This document shows positions 9,416-17,594 of a stretch of DNA of 64,000 nucleotides, piece after piece; position 1 is the stretch's first letter; each line of letters opens with the position of its first letter. Where the stretch lies: NCBI GenBank assembly GCA_963841945.1, contig CAWJFC010000012.1, positions 57,576 through 121,575 on the forward strand, given 5' to 3'. Origin of the DNA: Acidiflorens sp963841945. GTDB lineage: Bacteria > Acidobacteriota > Terriglobia > Terriglobales > Acidobacteriaceae. The translations under genes were made by a program, and so were the position numbers. The notes beneath the pieces were generated by a model, which saw only the letters and a program-made list of their open reading frames with translations, was not told the origin of the DNA and searched no databases.

Positions 9416-9446
9416 ACCGGGCTGCGAGAGCGGCCCGGTTTTTTAT
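9416..9446 (+). terminator. Intrinsic terminator of the kelch exoprotein gene
   Basis: ACCGGGC (9416-9422) pairs with GCCCGGT (9433-9439), followed by a T-run (TTTTTTATT). It is 24 nt after the stop codon. Confidence 0.85.
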
Positions 9447-9528
9447 TGATCTTTCGGCAATTCCTAATCGCAAATGTTGGAAGGCAGGCCCAAAAACCAT
9501 TCAGGCCATTCCCGGGAGCCCCGGGCCT

Positions 9529-9960
9529 TCAGACACTGACATCAACATTTCCACTCGACTCTTCTTCACTCTGCTGGCCATCCGACTGTCCATCCGGGGC
9601 CGAACTCGCCGACACCGTCGCCTCGCTCCCGTCAGCTCCAGATCCGCCTCCTCCAGAGTCGGCAAGGTCCTTTCGCAGTGCACTTATCGCCTGTCCAGCG
9701 GACGAGAAGTCATTTTCCTCCAGCGCCGCCCGCACATACTGCAAGCCCGTAATCACTTGGCCCGAAGCGCCTGTTCCAGTCCTCTCGCTCATCGGACCGG
9801 ACCCACCAACCGCTTTCTCCAGTTTTGCAAGAGCCTGTTCGGCAGCAGTCTTATTTTCCGAAGCCACTGCCTGTTGAATTTTCTTCACATACTGTTCCAC
9901 CGTCGGTTCAAAACACGACAGAGGAATTTGCGGATTTAATTCGATTCCCGGTGCTGCCAT
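9529..9960 (-). CDS. Hypothetical acidic protein, 143 residues
   Basis: No recognised family. There is no signal peptide or membrane segment. The first about 100 residues are helical and Ala/Glu/Lys-rich (VEQYVKKIQQAVASENKT, ALRKDLADSG). The last 40 residues are a low-complexity Gly/Ser/Asp/Glu tail (GGGGSGADGSEATVSASS). A GGGGGC element precedes the ATG. It lies convergent with the kelch gene across a terminator. The coding call rests on the helical periodicity and the isolated start/RBS, so it is only moderately secure. The spacer 9961-10220 shows no gene. Confidence 0.55.
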   Translation of the reverse strand: MAAPGIELNPQIPLSCFEPTVEQYVKKIQQAVASENKTAAEQALAKLEKAVGGSGPMSERTGTGASGQVITGLQYVRAALEENDFSSAGQAISALRKDLADSGGGGSGADGSEATVSASSAPDGQSDGQQSEEESSGNVDVSV

Positions 9961-10220
9961 ACTGCCCCCAACCCCTCAACATTCTACGGTGCCAAGTCCA
10001 GCCGGCCATCGGCTTAGAGTTGCGGATTTGGTGCTATTCAGATATCGGGATATTCCGTTCTCTTCTTAGGAGCGAAGCGCCGGGAGGAAATTACATTTGT
10101 AACTCGAAATGGTTACCAATATCGGTTTGCGATGGGACGGACCGGGTGATCCGTCGGCTACTCCATGAGACTAACTCGCGCAGTTAGATCCACTAAATCC
10201 CGACTGAGAAAAAGAGTCCG

Positions 10221-11156
10221 TCACTCTGTCTGCAAGCCCCCTGTCAATTCGCTCATCCGCGCGATCCTGTGTTCTCGGCAATATTCCGTCAAGTCTTCCA
10301 CCAGTGTCTCGGTCGCGACTGGGTCAAAATAGCTGGCCGTGCCTACCTGCACGGCGCTCGCACCCGCCAGCATGAACTCCACCACATCCGCCGGGGTGGT
10401 AATCCCGCCCATGCCAATCACCGGAATCTTTACCGCCTGCGCCGCTTCGTACACCATGCGCAACGCAATCGGCTTGATCGCCGGCCCGGACAGTCCCGCC
10501 GTAACATTTGCAATCCTCGGCCGCCGCGTCTCCGCATCGATCGCCATTGCCAGAAAAGTATTCACCAGTGAAATCGCATCTGCTCCCGCCTCTTCCGCCA
10601 CGTGAGCCATCAGACCAATCGACGTCACGTTCGGTGAGAGTTTCACAATCAGCGGCCGAGCCGCCACCCGTTTCGCCGTCCGCACCACCTCATCCAGCAG
10701 TTGCGGATCGCTGCCAAACGCAATTCCACCATGCGCCGTGTTTGGGCATGACACGTTCAACTCATACGCCGCGATCCCTTCCCCCTGATTCAGAATTTCG
10801 ATCGTGTGTTCGTAATCTTGGCGCGTGTATCCGAACACATTCGCGAACACCACTACATTCTTCTTCTCTCGCAGCGCCGGCAGTTTCTCCTCCAGAAAAG
10901 CCTGCGCTCCAATGTTCTGCAGCCCGATTGCGTTGAGCATCCCCGCCGCCGTCTCATAGAGCCGAGGCGGCGGATTGCCAGTCATGGGTTCAACCGAAAG
11001 CCCTTTCACCACCAGCCCGCCCAGTCGGTCGAGATGAACAATATCCTCAAACTCGATCCCATACCCAAACGTTCCCGAAGCTGCAATGATTGGATTCTTC
11101 AGTTCGATGTCACCGATACGTACGCGGAGGTCGGGGGCTGGTGGTACCGGACTCAT
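10221..11156 (-). CDS. pyrD: Dihydroorotate dehydrogenase, class 1B catalytic subunit
   Basis: The 311-residue TIM-barrel flavoprotein oxidises dihydroorotate to orotate in pyrimidine synthesis. Class 1 features are visible: an N-terminal NPIIAASGTFGYG, the catalytic-base segment ELNVSCPN with Cys near residue 137 (class 2 enzymes have Ser), LIVKLSPNV, and the FMN-phosphate-binding IPVIGMGGITTPADVVEFM with GASAVQVGTA. Class 1B enzymes normally work with an iron-sulfur electron-transfer subunit PyrK, which is not in this window. Its ATG overlaps the stop of the upstream phosphatase gene by 4 nt (ATGA), so the two are translationally coupled. Confidence 0.95.
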   Translation of the reverse strand: MSPVPPAPDLRVRIGDIELKNPIIAASGTFGYGIEFEDIVHLDRLGGLVVKGLSVEPMTGNPPPRLYETAAGMLNAIGLQNIGAQAFLEEKLPALREKKNVVVFANVFGYTRQDYEHTIEILNQGEGIAAYELNVSCPNTAHGGIAFGSDPQLLDEVVRTAKRVAARPLIVKLSPNVTSIGLMAHVAEEAGADAISLVNTFLAMAIDAETRRPRIANVTAGLSGPAIKPIALRMVYEAAQAVKIPVIGMGGITTPADVVEFMLAGASAVQVGTASYFDPVATETLVEDLTEYCREHRIARMSELTGGLQTE

Positions 11157-12841
11157 TGTGCACCTCCAGCCACCGCACTTGCATGCTCGCCGGCAGCCGG
11201 CGGAGACGTCCGCCTTGTGGTTAAAGCTTCCGTCAAAACCCGCCCCGTCGCCTGTGCGGGAGCATTGATTCCCAACAACGACGCCAGCGTGACCGCTAAA
11301 TCCACGGGTTCAGCAGGCGAGCGATAAATGCCTGTCTGAAAGGCCAGCCCATAAAACGCGAGCGGCACATGCGTGTCATACGAAAACGGAGTCGCATGGT
11401 CTGTCCCATGCTTTGCTCCGACCTCAAACATCTTCGGCACGCCCATCACATACCATCCGCCCTCAGGAGAATAGCTGTGCAGATACCGCCGCCCCATTTC
11501 TGTATTCGGAATTGATGTCCCTTGCCCCAGACGATATTTCGTAAAATAGCCGGAGAATCCAACCTGTTTCAGCGCCTCGCCCGCATCGATCTCCGCGCTG
11601 ATTTCGTTTACACCCGCAGCCGTGAACGTATCTTCATTGAGCCACGCCAGCGAATAATCCATATCGCGCACATACTCCGCCTGCTTCCCAAACTTCTTTG
11701 AGAGCACGGCATTCACCTGCGCCACCAGAGCCTTCCCATCGATCCGGCCCGCTGGCAGCCGCAGACTCTTCGCCACCTCTGGCAGCGGCGCGACCCCATG
11801 ATCTGCCGAGAGCGCCATCCAGACGTTCGCGATCCCGACCTGATGTCCGAGAAAGTCGATAAAGTCTGCAATCTGCCGGTCAAGCGCCAGCGCCATCCCC
11901 CGCATCTCCGGCGAATCCGGTCCTACACGATGGCCGAGAATGTCGTTCGCCGAAAGGCTGATCGTCAGCAGATCCGTAACCGGCCCGGTCCCCAGCTTCT
12001 CGTAGAGAACGAGCTCTTTGGCAAAATCAAACTCATATTGATTGGCAAAGGGCGTTGACCCGACTACCTCGTAAAATCCCGCCGGCTTTCCATCGCTCCC
12101 ATTTCGCGGCGCGGTCGATCCCAAAACCTCGCCGTTCTCATCCTTCCACTCCAAGTTTGAGTATTTTTCCGCGCGATGGCCGGTATCGAAATTGCGCACC
12201 CACCCCGGCAGTTCTGCCCGATAAAAACTCGACGTAATCCACAGCCCGCTCTTTGGATCGATCCAGTAGGCTCCGTCCGCTGAAAATCCGCCCGGCAAAA
12301 CCGCCGCCCGGTCCTTCAGCGAAATTGAAAACACGTGCGCTTTTCCGCCGGTAGCCAGCTTCAACTCATCGCCCAGTGTGTCGCTGAGAAGATTATGAGG
12401 AGACGCGCCCGGGCCGTCGCCGTCAATGCCCACCAGCTTTGTGGCACCGTCCTCCACCGACGAGACGCGCTTCTTCTTGTCCGGATCCCACCACTCGTTC
12501 GCAACAATTCCATGCCCGTTCGTATAACTTCCCGTAAATAATGTCGCGTGTCCAGGGGCCGTCCGCGTATTGGCATAATCGTAATTACAATCCGTGAAGT
12601 ACGCCCCCCGTTCCATGAAGACACGGAAACCGCCTGCCACAAATAGATTGTGATAACGCTCCAGATAATCCCCGCGAAATTGGTCGATCACAATTACGAC
12701 CACCAGCTTGGGGCGAGCGTCATAAGCCGAAGCCAATGCGCAAGGAGCGAGCAGCGTCAAAACCATCGGGGCAAGCAGCAGCGAAAAGATCAGAAGCCCA
12801 GCCGGCAAAGCCAGTGCCGTACCCAATCGGGGAAGTTTCAT
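11153..12841 (-). CDS. PafA-like alkaline phosphatase
   Basis: The 562-residue protein has an N-terminal signal or membrane segment (about residues 7-38) followed by an alkaline-phosphatase-superfamily domain. The first metal site is VVVIVIDQFRGDYLERY. The nucleophile loop is YANTRTAPGHATLFTG with the Thr before APGHA. Later metal ligands fall in LSANDILGHRVGPDS and MALSADHGVAPLPE, and the last in GAKHGTDHATPFSYDTHVPL. This matches PafA-type, calcium-activated, periplasmic phosphomonoesterases. It is first gene of a two-gene unit with pyrD, a pairing whose reason is unclear. The protein could equally be annotated as a nucleotide pyrophosphatase-family member. Confidence 0.87.
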   Translation of the reverse strand: MKLPRLGTALALPAGLLIFSLLLAPMVLTLLAPCALASAYDARPKLVVVIVIDQFRGDYLERYHNLFVAGGFRVFMERGAYFTDCNYDYANTRTAPGHATLFTGSYTNGHGIVANEWWDPDKKKRVSSVEDGATKLVGIDGDGPGASPHNLLSDTLGDELKLATGGKAHVFSISLKDRAAVLPGGFSADGAYWIDPKSGLWITSSFYRAELPGWVRNFDTGHRAEKYSNLEWKDENGEVLGSTAPRNGSDGKPAGFYEVVGSTPFANQYEFDFAKELVLYEKLGTGPVTDLLTISLSANDILGHRVGPDSPEMRGMALALDRQIADFIDFLGHQVGIANVWMALSADHGVAPLPEVAKSLRLPAGRIDGKALVAQVNAVLSKKFGKQAEYVRDMDYSLAWLNEDTFTAAGVNEISAEIDAGEALKQVGFSGYFTKYRLGQGTSIPNTEMGRRYLHSYSPEGGWYVMGVPKMFEVGAKHGTDHATPFSYDTHVPLAFYGLAFQTGIYRSPAEPVDLAVTLASLLGINAPAQATGRVLTEALTTRRTSPPAAGEHASAVAGGAQ

Positions 12842-12970
12842 TTGCGCATTAGTTTACAAGAGAACCCCGGCGGTGCGGGCGCCTCCGGGAGCGTGAGGCA
12901 CGGCCGCTTTGGCTGTTCGGGCGACCCAAGCTCGCCAGTTTCTCCCCATTTCAGCTAAAGTTAAGAAGGA

Positions 12971-14263
12971 ATGCTGGATCTAAACTTCGTCCGCGACAAT
13001 TTGCCCTTAGTTGAAGAAAAACTCCGCCAGCGCGGAATGAACCCCGTCGGGGTCCTCGGCGACTTTCATGCTATCGACGCCGAGCGCCGCCAGGCCATTA
13101 CGCAGACCGAGCAGCTCAAAGCCAGGCGAAATCAGGCCTCCGAAGAGATCGCCCGTCTGAAGAAAAACAAGGAAGATGCGACCGCGCAGATTCAGGCCAC
13201 CAAGGAAATGCGCGAGCAGATCGCCGCGTTCGAGAAGAAATCCGCCGACGCCGACGCGCGTCTTCGCGAGATTCTCACCGCGCTTCCCAATTTGCCAAGC
13301 GACTCCGTTCCCGTCGGCCGTAGCGAAGCCGACAATGTGGAAGTGCGCCGCTGGGGCGCTCCGCCGCAATTTGGTTTCACTCCGAAGTCGCACTGGGACC
13401 TCGGCGAGCAGTTGGGCGTTCTCGATCTCGAGCGCGCCGCCAAACTCTCCGGCGCACGTTTCGCCGTCTACTGGGCCCTCGGCGCGCGTCTTGAGCGCGC
13501 ACTCGCCAACTTCATGCTCGACCTCCACACTCGCGAGCACGGCTACACCGAGGTCCTTCCGCCATACATGGTTAACTCCGAATCCATGTATGGCACGGGC
13601 CAGCTTCCCAAATTTGCGCAGGATTCATTCCGCGTTCCCCACGGCGAAAAAGAGCTCTGGCTCATTCCGACCGCTGAAGTTCCTGTCACCAATCTCTATC
13701 GCGACGAGACGGTCGACGCCGCAAAACTACCGATCTACCTGACAGCCTACACTTCGTGCTTTCGCAGCGAAGCCGGCTCCTACGGCAAAGATGTTCGTGG
13801 CATCATCCGCCAACACCAGTTTCAAAAAGTCGAACTCGTGAAATTCTCGCGCCCCGAAAGCTCCTACGACGAACTCGAAAAGCTGACGCGCAACGCGGAA
13901 ACCGTTCTCCAGCGCCTCGGTCTCCACTACCGCGTTATGGCCCTCTCCACTGCCGACCTCGGTTTTTCCGCCGCTAAAACCTACGACCTCGAGGTCTGGC
14001 TTCCCGGACAGAATCTCTTCCGTGAAATTTCCTCCTGCTCCAACTTCGAGAGCTTCCAGGCCCGCCGCGCCAACATCCGCTACCGCCCGGAAGGGAAGAG
14101 CAAAACCGAACTCGTCCACACGCTCAACGGCAGCGGCCTCGCCGTCGGCCGCACCTGGGTTGCAATCGTTGAAAATTATCAGCAATCCGACGGAAGCGTC
14201 TTAATTCCCGAAGCCCTGCAACCCTACATGGGCACAGACCGCATCACAAGGCGAGACTTATGA
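12971..14263 (+). CDS. serS: Seryl-tRNA synthetase
   Basis: The 430-residue class II synthetase has the usual layout. An N-terminal coiled-coil arm spans about residues 30-100 (QTEQLKARRNQASEEIARLK). Motif 1 follows, then the motif 2 loop FRSEAGSYGKDVRGIIRQHQ with FQKVELVKF, and the motif 3 region ISSCSNFESFQARRANIRYR with ending LNGSGLAVGRTWVAIVENY. Length is normal. AAGGA lies just before the ATG. It is divergent from the phosphatase-pyrD unit. Confidence 0.97.
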   Translation: MLDLNFVRDNLPLVEEKLRQRGMNPVGVLGDFHAIDAERRQAITQTEQLKARRNQASEEIARLKKNKEDATAQIQATKEMREQIAAFEKKSADADARLREILTALPNLPSDSVPVGRSEADNVEVRRWGAPPQFGFTPKSHWDLGEQLGVLDLERAAKLSGARFAVYWALGARLERALANFMLDLHTREHGYTEVLPPYMVNSESMYGTGQLPKFAQDSFRVPHGEKELWLIPTAEVPVTNLYRDETVDAAKLPIYLTAYTSCFRSEAGSYGKDVRGIIRQHQFQKVELVKFSRPESSYDELEKLTRNAETVLQRLGLHYRVMALSTADLGFSAAKTYDLEVWLPGQNLFREISSCSNFESFQARRANIRYRPEGKSKTELVHTLNGSGLAVGRTWVAIVENYQQSDGSVLIPEALQPYMGTDRITRRDL

Positions 14264-14336
14264 TTGGGGATATTCGAGTCAGGCACGAGATTATGATTGA
14301 GGAGCCGGCAGCGCGGTGCGGCCTATTTGCTATCCC

Positions 14337-14777
14337 ATGAATTCCAAAATAAACTTGCAGTCCGAAGCGGTGCTGACCATCCCGAAAGTCCCACCGTCCC
14401 CCATGGGCTCGATCTGGCGCACAATTCGCGGATACATCCTCTGGTCCTATGAGCGTGGCACCCTTCACTACGACATCATGGTTACGCTCATCCTCCTGTT
14501 CGTTTTTCTGTCGCCGCGCTTCATCAACTTCAAGGACAAACCTGTCGAGCGCAATGCTTACTCCACCGGCGTGATGGTAATCCCCGACAAGCAAGGCGGT
14601 TTCATATACCAGATTCCCGCATCCGCCGTGAGTTCAACCGGTCAGGCGGACGTCCGCGGACAACTCGAGCGAATCATAGAGCCCATCGCCGGCGCCGTCA
14701 GCATCACAAAATATGAGCCAGTGAAAGATCTGACTGGGCACACGCAAAGTTACAAAGTGTGGGTCAATAAAGACTAG
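14337..14777 (+). CDS. Hypothetical single-pass membrane protein
   Basis: About 146 residues from ATG 14337; a GTG at 14316 would add seven. An N-terminal cytoplasmic stretch (MGSIWRTIRGYILWSYER) leads into one membrane helix (IMVTLILLFVFLSPRFI, about residues 47-63) and a soluble domain of about 80 residues ending VSITKYEPVKDLTGHTQS. No family is recognised. It lies 20 nt before the LolA-like gene on the same strand, so the two are probably co-transcribed and act in the envelope. Confidence 0.65.
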   Translation: MNSKINLQSEAVLTIPKVPPSPMGSIWRTIRGYILWSYERGTLHYDIMVTLILLFVFLSPRFINFKDKPVERNAYSTGVMVIPDKQGGFIYQIPASAVSSTGQADVRGQLERIIEPIAGAVSITKYEPVKDLTGHTQSYKVWVNKD

Positions 14778-14797
14778 CGAATGATAAGAATCAACGA

Positions 14798-15556
14798 ATG
14801 ACGCATTCGTCTCACAGCTGGCGCGCCGCGACACCCTTCAGCGTATTAGCTGCAATCCTCTTGCTCACTACCGCTCTCAGCTCTCAGATCGCGGGCGTTG
14901 CATGGCACACCGCCAGGTTCCTGTTGCAATCCGATCCTGGTACTGTCGATCGCGTCCTCTCGCTAATGGATAGCTCTGCCAAGAACTTTCACACTGCCCA
15001 AGCCAATCTCACCGCCGACCAATACACCAAGGTTGTCGACGAAACCGAGACGCAAAAGGGCAAGGTTTATTTCGAGCGTCGCGGCAACGAAGTTAACATG
15101 GCCGCCGACATCGCCGAACCCGACAAGGAATACGCGCTCTACGCCAACGGAAAGGCCCAGATTTACCATCCCAAAATCGATCAGGTCGATGAATACCAGC
15201 CCGGTAAAAGTAAATCGCAGATCGAGGCCTTTCTTCTCCTCGGCTTCGGCGGCGGCGGCCACTCTCTGCTTTCCACCTATGATGTCAAGTATCTGGGAAC
15301 GGAGAATGTTAACGGCGTTAATGCCGCCAAACTCGAACTCACGCCCAAGTCTCAGCAGCTTCGGAACAACATCTCGAAGATTTTGCTGTGGATCGATCCC
15401 GCAAAGGGTGTTTCGGTCCAGATGCAACTCCTGTTTCCCGGCGGGGACTATCGGCTCACCCACTACTCCGACATTCAAATCAACCAGAAGCTTCCCGAGA
15501 ACGCTTTTAAACTCAAAACCAACGGCAAAACTAAGTTTGTTCCCCCACAAAACTAA
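14798..15556 (+). CDS. LolA-like outer-membrane lipoprotein carrier homologue
   Basis: The 252-residue protein has an N-terminal signal segment (PFSVLAAILLLTTALSSQIAG). The mature part resembles the LolA/LolB fold: SLMDSSAKNFHTAQANLTA, then VYFERRGNEVNMAADI, QIYHPKIDQVDEYQ, and AAKLELTPKSQQLRNNISK with ILLWIDPAKGVSVQMQ. These proteins form a half-barrel that binds lipid or lipoprotein acyl chains in the periplasm. Whether this one is the main LolA cannot be told. Acidobacteria often have several such proteins. Confidence 0.75.
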   Translation: MTHSSHSWRAATPFSVLAAILLLTTALSSQIAGVAWHTARFLLQSDPGTVDRVLSLMDSSAKNFHTAQANLTADQYTKVVDETETQKGKVYFERRGNEVNMAADIAEPDKEYALYANGKAQIYHPKIDQVDEYQPGKSKSQIEAFLLLGFGGGGHSLLSTYDVKYLGTENVNGVNAAKLELTPKSQQLRNNISKILLWIDPAKGVSVQMQLLFPGGDYRLTHYSDIQINQKLPENAFKLKTNGKTKFVPPQN

Positions 15557-15688
15557 GCCAAATCTTCTAGAACCTGGCAAAAATCAGGTACCGTGGGTCG
15601 ATATCGCCAAGGCCGCAACGCAGAATCAAGCTGAAAATCTTGCGCTGTGACGATATACTGCTCGAAAGTCTTGGAAAGTCGAGCACGA

Positions 15689-15904
15689 ATGGCAAAAGTT
15701 TTCACAATTCCCGTTCCACCCGATCTCTCCCGCAAAAAGCGCGAGCGCAACGCGGATCCGCGTTACGTCGATGGCCAAAAGACATTGGTTGAGGCGATGA
15801 AATACCTCGCTCAGTCCGACCCCGTCGCCAACCGCGGAGCTATCGAACTGCTTTCCGAGCACGTCCGCACTCGCTTCCGCATGACAGATTCGCCGTTAAG
15901 TTAA
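15689..15904 (+). CDS. Small hypothetical basic protein, 71 residues
   Basis: The start is ATG 15689 (MAKVFTIPVPPDL); an in-frame upstream start at 15647 is less likely because it would run through spacer sequence. The N-terminal half is basic (SRKKRERNADPRYVDG) and the C-terminal half is helical. No family is recognised and there is no membrane segment. The clean length and codon use favour a real gene. The 15905-16020 spacer shows nothing. Confidence 0.5.
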   Translation: MAKVFTIPVPPDLSRKKRERNADPRYVDGQKTLVEAMKYLAQSDPVANRGAIELLSEHVRTRFRMTDSPLS

Positions 15905-16020
15905 GGCGACTTCGAATCCGAAAGCCAGTTCGATTCTTGCAGCTTGTTGCCATGGGTGGGTTCTAGCGTGAGTGAAGCCAAGGGAACCTGCGCACTTGCA
16001 GTCGGTGCTGCTTGATTTGC

Positions 16021-17421
16021 TTAGGACAGAGAACTAGTCCGGTTCCGCCCGCCGAGTAGTGCCGCCGCCAACACAATCACTACCGGAAAGCACTCCATCG
16101 TATATCGCGGCTCGGGATTCTCAATGGTGCCCAGGAATGCCGTCCGCAGCACCACAAATCCTACTAGCAGTCCAATCCACCGTACCTCTGACCAGCGCCA
16201 CCCCACTGCAACGGTAGCTGCCGTCAAGAAAGCGAGGTTGATCAACCCGAATCCTATCGCTACCGCCGACCACCGCGGGTCGTCGTTAAACTCCCACCAT
16301 CGCGGATCGGCCGGCAGCAGTTCCGTTCGAGGACGCAGCCACATATCCGCCACACGCATGGCCGGCAAAACGACGTAATATCGAAACGGTCGCGCCCGAA
16401 TCCGTTCCCACGCCACCGAATCGAATCTTCCATCGCTCTGCGCCGTCAATTGCTGACTTTGGTTGTAATCCGCAATTGCCCCCAGCGTCGCATCCTTCGC
16501 CGTATCCATTGCCCGCCGCGGCAGTTTCCCAGCGTCAATCCTGTCTCCCGGCACGTTCCAGTAAATCTCCTCCACTGACACATAATCCGCCATCCACGTT
16601 GCCACCCAGCGGTTGAATCCGATCGGCGTCACCTCCTCCGGTTCCGTCGCATAGCGTGGCGCCAGGGGTTGGAATTGATGGAGCACTCTCCAATTCCGAA
16701 CGGTCCACGGAACCAGCGGGGCCAGCGCAATCACAGCGACCAACGTCCCACCGATAAGAATCCGCCTGGCCCCAGTTCTCCCTCCGACTCCACCGTCCTT
16801 CCAAATGAGGAACAGTAGATAAAGCCCGATGGCCGCCAGCAGAATTCCCCCATCCGGCCGCAACAGAATGCACGCCGCGACCGCCGCTCCCCCTGCTGCC
16901 CAAAAAAGCCAACCCGGCCGCGCATCATCCGTCCTGCGTTCCAATGCCGCTAGCACGCAATCCAGAGCCAGCGCCGTAAAGAAAATCTCCAGCGTCTCCG
17001 TCAAAACGGCCGTCGAATAATTCGCCAGAAAAGGGCACAAGGCCCCAAGGAGAAATGCCGTTCGCGGCGGCCATCGTCGCCCTACCGTCCTTCGCGTCAA
17101 ATCCGCTATGATCACTCCGCATAACAGATCCAACAGAATCTGCACCGCGAACACCACTCGAATCTTCCCATCCCCAAAAATCCAGAAAATCGCTGTCAGA
17201 AATGCGGGATATCCTGGCAATCGCGCGTCCGTCGGGACAATCTGTCCTGCTTCTGTCTGCCCGTAAACTCCGTGATGAAGCCAGTTGTCGGCTATGTCGA
17301 TGTAAACGTGGGAGTCATCCGTCACCGACGGAAAATAGAGGAGAAAAAACAGCCGCAACGCCAGCCCGCTAAGGGCAACTCCGAAAAAGAACCCCCGATG
17401 TTCACGCAGCATCCCAAGCAC
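16021..17421 (-). CDS. GT39/ArnT-like membrane glycosyltransferase
   Basis: About 466 residues with roughly ten membrane helices. The acidic DDSHVYIDIADNWLHHG loop after the first helix corresponds to the catalytic Asp loop of lipid-linked sugar transferases (PMT/ArnT/GT39 superfamily). A helix-loop near LPGYPAFLTAIFWIFG follows, and the family-typical RNW (VPWTVRNWRVL) and ENPEPRYTMECFP motifs stand in the middle and near the C-terminus. The likely donor is a polyprenyl-phosphate sugar and the acceptor is unknown. Translation could start at GTG 17421 or ATG 17412. It diverges from the large polysaccharide enzyme downstream, which may act in the same envelope pathway. Confidence 0.82.
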   Translation of the reverse strand: MLGMLREHRGFFFGVALSGLALRLFFLLYFPSVTDDSHVYIDIADNWLHHGVYGQTEAGQIVPTDARLPGYPAFLTAIFWIFGDGKIRVVFAVQILLDLLCGVIIADLTRRTVGRRWPPRTAFLLGALCPFLANYSTAVLTETLEIFFTALALDCVLAALERRTDDARPGWLFWAAGGAAVAACILLRPDGGILLAAIGLYLLFLIWKDGGVGGRTGARRILIGGTLVAVIALAPLVPWTVRNWRVLHQFQPLAPRYATEPEEVTPIGFNRWVATWMADYVSVEEIYWNVPGDRIDAGKLPRRAMDTAKDATLGAIADYNQSQQLTAQSDGRFDSVAWERIRARPFRYYVVLPAMRVADMWLRPRTELLPADPRWWEFNDDPRWSAVAIGFGLINLAFLTAATVAVGWRWSEVRWIGLLVGFVVLRTAFLGTIENPEPRYTMECFPVVIVLAAALLGGRNRTSSLS

Positions 17422-17505
17422 GCTTTGAAATATACAAGATTGCAGAAGTAAGTAATCTAGGTTGCCGAGGCAAAAAGCTCGAACTTCAGCATGGATCGGC
17501 TGCTG

Positions 17506-17533
17506 GCTCGTAGTTCGTAGTTTCGGAGCTATT
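17506..17533. repeat. Degenerate 7-nt tandem array
   Basis: Heptads GCTCGTA, GTTCGTA, GTTTCGG, AGCTATT follow one another in the divergent spacer before the GH18/CE4/GT2 gene. It belongs to the heptad class described in the findings. Confidence 0.5.
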
Positions 17534-17594
17534 TCTGCAAGCGAACCTCTTGCCCCCGCAGTCCAGTTTGACCCCCCGGCTTCCGCCCCTTAGG